Assembly: GCF_003350505.1 (NCBI RefSeq)
Contig: NZ_QQAY01000002.1
Location: forward strand, 62,001 to 126,000
Direction of reading: 5' to 3'
Length of the DNA: 64,000 nucleotides
From: Falsibacillus pallidus
GTDB taxonomy: Bacteria > Bacillota > Bacilli > Bacillales > DSM-25281
Numbering within the stretch: the stretch's first letter is position 1; every line of letters begins with the position of its first letter. The notes below the pieces were generated by a model, which worked only from the letters and a program-made list of their open reading frames with translations, had not been told where the DNA came from and did not search any database. A program made the translations under genes and the position numbers. Shown here piece by piece: positions 62,024-64,000 of this stretch.

Positions 62024-62875
62024 ATGGGCAGCGATCGATTTGAAATGACAGATCGTTTGAAAAGAATCATTGAAAATGCAGAAAAAGAAGCGGTTAGAGA
62101 TAAGTGTTTAATTGTGGACCCTGATCATTTATTGGCTGCTTTTCTAATGGAAAGGACCGGCGTTTTTGGAGAGATCTTTTTGAAAGGTCAGTTTCATCTT
62201 GAGAGCATAAAAAGAGGGATGGAACATTCAAAGAAAGAAGGGTTTGTTCACCCCATTTTTAAAACTAGAGTCACATCTTCCATTCTGGAGCTCTTTTTAA
62301 AAGCAACCGAAATAAGGGAAAGGTACGGCCAATTTCATTTAAATGAAGGTCATGTGCTCAAAGCTCTCATGATGTCAGGGGAAGTAGATCATTTGCTTAC
62401 TAAAGAACAGAAGGCCGTACTGATTTCCCACGGAACCACTGCAAGGGATTTGATTGTCCACCTGCCTTCCATCATGGAGAAGTCTTTTGAGGATTCTTTT
62501 ATTAGAGTAGCTAGAGTTGAAGAAAAGGAAAGAGTCTGTGCGTTTGTACGAGAACATTTTTCAGCGGATTGGGCAGAAACAGTATGGAACGGAATGGAAA
62601 CGGAAGTCCCTACCGTCTTTTTGGCAGAGAATGAAAAAGGGGATTATATCGGGTTTGCAGCATTTGATGCCTATAAGAAAAAGAAGGGCTATTTTGGACC
62701 GATGGGAGTTTTGCCTGAAAGCCGCCAAGGAGGCATGGGGAAGAACCTTTTACTATCATGCCTTAAAGAGATGTCTAACAGGAATTATGAGTACGCAGTG
62801 ATAGGAGGAGCAGGTCCTATCGAATTTTATGAAAAAACTTGTTGTGCTGCTGTTATTCCCATATTTGAAAAGTAG
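62024..62875 (+). CDS. Clp N-domain fused to GNAT acetyltransferase
   Basis: 283 residues. The N-terminal ~140 residues match the double-repeat ClpA/ClpC N-domain, used by Clp ATPases to bind substrates and adaptors: MTDRLKRIIENAEKEAVRDKCLIVDPDHLLAAFLMERTG, then ILELFLKATEIRERYGQFHLNEGHVLKALMMSG. The C-terminal part (about 163-283) is a GNAT domain: MGVLPESRQGGMGKNLLLSCLKEM, with a degenerate acetyl-CoA loop. The fusion suggests an adaptor-directed modifier or a link to Clp proteolysis (inference). GAGGGGG precedes ATG 62024. Confidence 0.85.
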   Translation: MGSDRFEMTDRLKRIIENAEKEAVRDKCLIVDPDHLLAAFLMERTGVFGEIFLKGQFHLESIKRGMEHSKKEGFVHPIFKTRVTSSILELFLKATEIRERYGQFHLNEGHVLKALMMSGEVDHLLTKEQKAVLISHGTTARDLIVHLPSIMEKSFEDSFIRVARVEEKERVCAFVREHFSADWAETVWNGMETEVPTVFLAENEKGDYIGFAAFDAYKKKKGYFGPMGVLPESRQGGMGKNLLLSCLKEMSNRNYEYAVIGGAGPIEFYEKTCCAAVIPIFEK

Positions 62876-62886
62876 GAAGTGTTGAT

Positions 62887-63678
62887 ATGTGTACAAGCTT
62901 TGTTTTAAATGCTGAAAAAAGGTTCATTGGCATGAATTTTGATATTGGAGATCGTCCGATTAAGTTTTCACATACCAATGATGGGCGATTGACAATTTTT
63001 CAAAGCGACAGTGGAACGTTTCTGCCTGCGCTTGGGATGAATAAAAATGGTGCATTCATGAATCTTCAGATGGTAGAAGGCAGAGAAGAGGGGAATTATC
63101 GAAGAGGGAAGAATGTCGTCCATATTATCCGATTGTTTGATGAAGTTCTATCGGGTAAATTGGATTCTATTAATCTAGCAGAGTTATTGAGTGAAAAGAA
63201 CATTGTCAATGTCCCTGGGCACAGTGTCCATAGTTTACTATGCACCAACCAGAGAGAAACATTCATTGTTTCTCCGGGAAGAGAGCATATGGATGCTGGC
63301 GGGGGAAAAGTACAGGTACTGACCAATTTTCCTTTATCTCAATCAGCGTCGAACTATTCCACTTCTGAGCCAGGAATGGATCGTTATCAGATTGTTAAAA
63401 ACTATTTAAACGAGGAAGAAAACAATTTTTCGATTGATAAGGGATTTGAGGTATTGGAAAAAGCGTGTCAATCAAGAGGAGATTACCCAACACAGCTCTC
63501 CTTGATTTTCCTTCCAGATGAAAAGGAATTGTATTTTTCGATTAAGAGAAATTTTGAGGACAGATTCTGCTTTTCCTTTGATAAAGGTTTAGTCAGCAAT
63601 GTTGAATCAGATCAATCGTGGAAAGTGGGCAAGAAGGGGCTTTTGTTGAGTGATTTAATGCCGGAATCAAACTTTTAG
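62887..63678 (+). CDS. Linear amide C-N hydrolase (choloylglycine-hydrolase-like Ntn family)
   Basis: 263 residues. Begins MCTSFVLN; removal of Met would expose Cys2 as the catalytic nucleophile. Typical family blocks: FIGMNFDIGDRPIKF and TFLPALGMNKNGAFMNLQMVEGREEGNYRRG. The Asn and Arg of the active site follow at LTNFPLS and near the C-terminus. Activities in the family include penicillin V acylase and bile-salt hydrolase; the substrate here is unknown. Start ATG 62887 follows the Clp-N/GNAT gene by 11 bases. Confidence 0.85.
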   Translation: MCTSFVLNAEKRFIGMNFDIGDRPIKFSHTNDGRLTIFQSDSGTFLPALGMNKNGAFMNLQMVEGREEGNYRRGKNVVHIIRLFDEVLSGKLDSINLAELLSEKNIVNVPGHSVHSLLCTNQRETFIVSPGREHMDAGGGKVQVLTNFPLSQSASNYSTSEPGMDRYQIVKNYLNEEENNFSIDKGFEVLEKACQSRGDYPTQLSLIFLPDEKELYFSIKRNFEDRFCFSFDKGLVSNVESDQSWKVGKKGLLLSDLMPESNF

Positions 63679-63701
63679 GGGGAAGATTCCCCCGTCAATA
63701 G

Positions 63702-64000
63702 TCACTTCACAATCATTACAGGACAGTTCACTCGTTTGGCCACTTTATGGCTTACGCTTCCCAGCACCATTTCCTGGAGGCTGTTCAAGCCCCTGCTCCC
63801 GACTATCAGGAGGTCATATCCGTTCTTATTGGCAAACTCTACAATAGATGGACCCGGATCTCCCCGTACAAATTCTGTTTTAAAATGAACGCATTTTTCC
63901 TTAAGTATTTCATGGGTGGATTCAAGCTTCTTTTCTCTTTCGAATTGAATGGCTTCTTTGCTTCCTTTAGAAAGGACATCAGATTTAGAAGATGAACTGT
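63702..64000 (-). CDS. UspA-family universal stress protein, partial at 5' end
   Basis: The last ~99 codons of a minus-strand gene whose start lies right of the window. Motif GYDLLIVGSRGLNSLQEMVLGSVSHKVAKRVNCPVMIVK holds the nucleotide-binding signature GSRG-x8-GSVS. A family role in stress survival is likely; details cannot be given for a partial gene. The convergent gap carries a GGGGGAA/TTCCCCC hairpin at 63678-63694 without a T run. Confidence 0.9.
   Translation of the reverse strand, partial: SSSSKSDVLSKGSKEAIQFEREKKLESTHEILKEKCVHFKTEFVRGDPGPSIVEFANKNGYDLLIVGSRGLNSLQEMVLGSVSHKVAKRVNCPVMIVK

Noticed and set aside
63678-63694. GGGGGAA/TTCCCCC hairpin as terminator
   Set aside because: No T run on either strand, so it is only noted with the Usp gene.

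Overview
The window looks like a chromosome segment of an endospore-forming member of the Bacillaceae (Firmicutes). Reasons: AT-rich sequence, strong AGGAGG-type ribosome binding sites with frequent TTG and GTG starts, a SpoIIP sporulation gene, two T-box-controlled aminoacyl-tRNA synthetases, candidate SigB, SigD and CodY signals, and a dpp-ykf operon in the Bacillus subtilis gene order. The genus cannot be fixed from the sequence. No rRNA, tRNA, CRISPR array, transposase gene or prophage was seen.

Layout. 0-4 kb: 5' part of a KatE-type catalase with a SigB-like promoter, a cold-shock protein, small membrane and low-complexity proteins, and a SET-domain protein. 3.8-7.4 kb: an isoleucine T-box followed by a type-2 isoleucyl-tRNA synthetase. 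7.4-13.1 kb: small enzymes, an SRPBCC/ArsR pair, a CPBP protease, an MBL hydrolase, several GNAT acetyltransferases (one broken) and an ATPase. 13.1-17.1 kb: a tyrosine T-box with tyrS (TyrZ type), a histidine phosphatase, a nucleotidyltransferase, tatA and a VanZ-like protein. 17.2-22.5 kb: a maltose/alpha-glucoside ABC importer with an oligo-1,6-glucosidase, under LacI/cre-type operators. 22.5-24.8 kb: a MarR regulator divergent from a CBS-domain protein and an MFS pump. 25.2-36.7 kb: the dppABCDE-ykfABCD operon for D-amino-acid and cell-wall peptide uptake and breakdown, preceded by a near-consensus CodY box and followed by a class-A-beta-lactamase-like hydrolase and an M20 peptidase. 36.9-45.1 kb: a YdjM-like protein, a chemoreceptor with a SigD promoter, an ABC-2 exporter, and a Nudix/TmrB-like pair. 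45.2-49.5 kb: a two-component system next to an FMN-binding protein, ApbE flavin transferase and RnfD/NqrB-like membrane protein, apparently a small flavin-based redox module. 49.6-52.0 kb: spoIIP and a sigma factor with a C-terminal extension. 52-64 kb: MerR, VOC, pentapeptide, APH, GpsA-like, MarR, GNAT, isochorismatase-like and Ntn-hydrolase genes, ending in a partial UspA gene.

The structure least explained by ordinary genes is repetitive. There are three copies of a 172-173 bp element (4097-4268, 18817-18988, 52178-52350) sharing two hairpins, three copies of a REP/BIME-like element (3206-3247, 16012-16134, 24873-24989), and four GTTCTAG heptamers spaced exactly 21 bp apart (52030-52113). 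Four genes are disrupted by an in-frame stop or a one-base frameshift (11.2, 43.2, 53.7 and 54.6 kb). The best candidate for a less-studied system is the 45.2-49.5 kb two-component/flavinylation cluster: its two probable transcription units carry nearly identical 23-bp upstream boxes.
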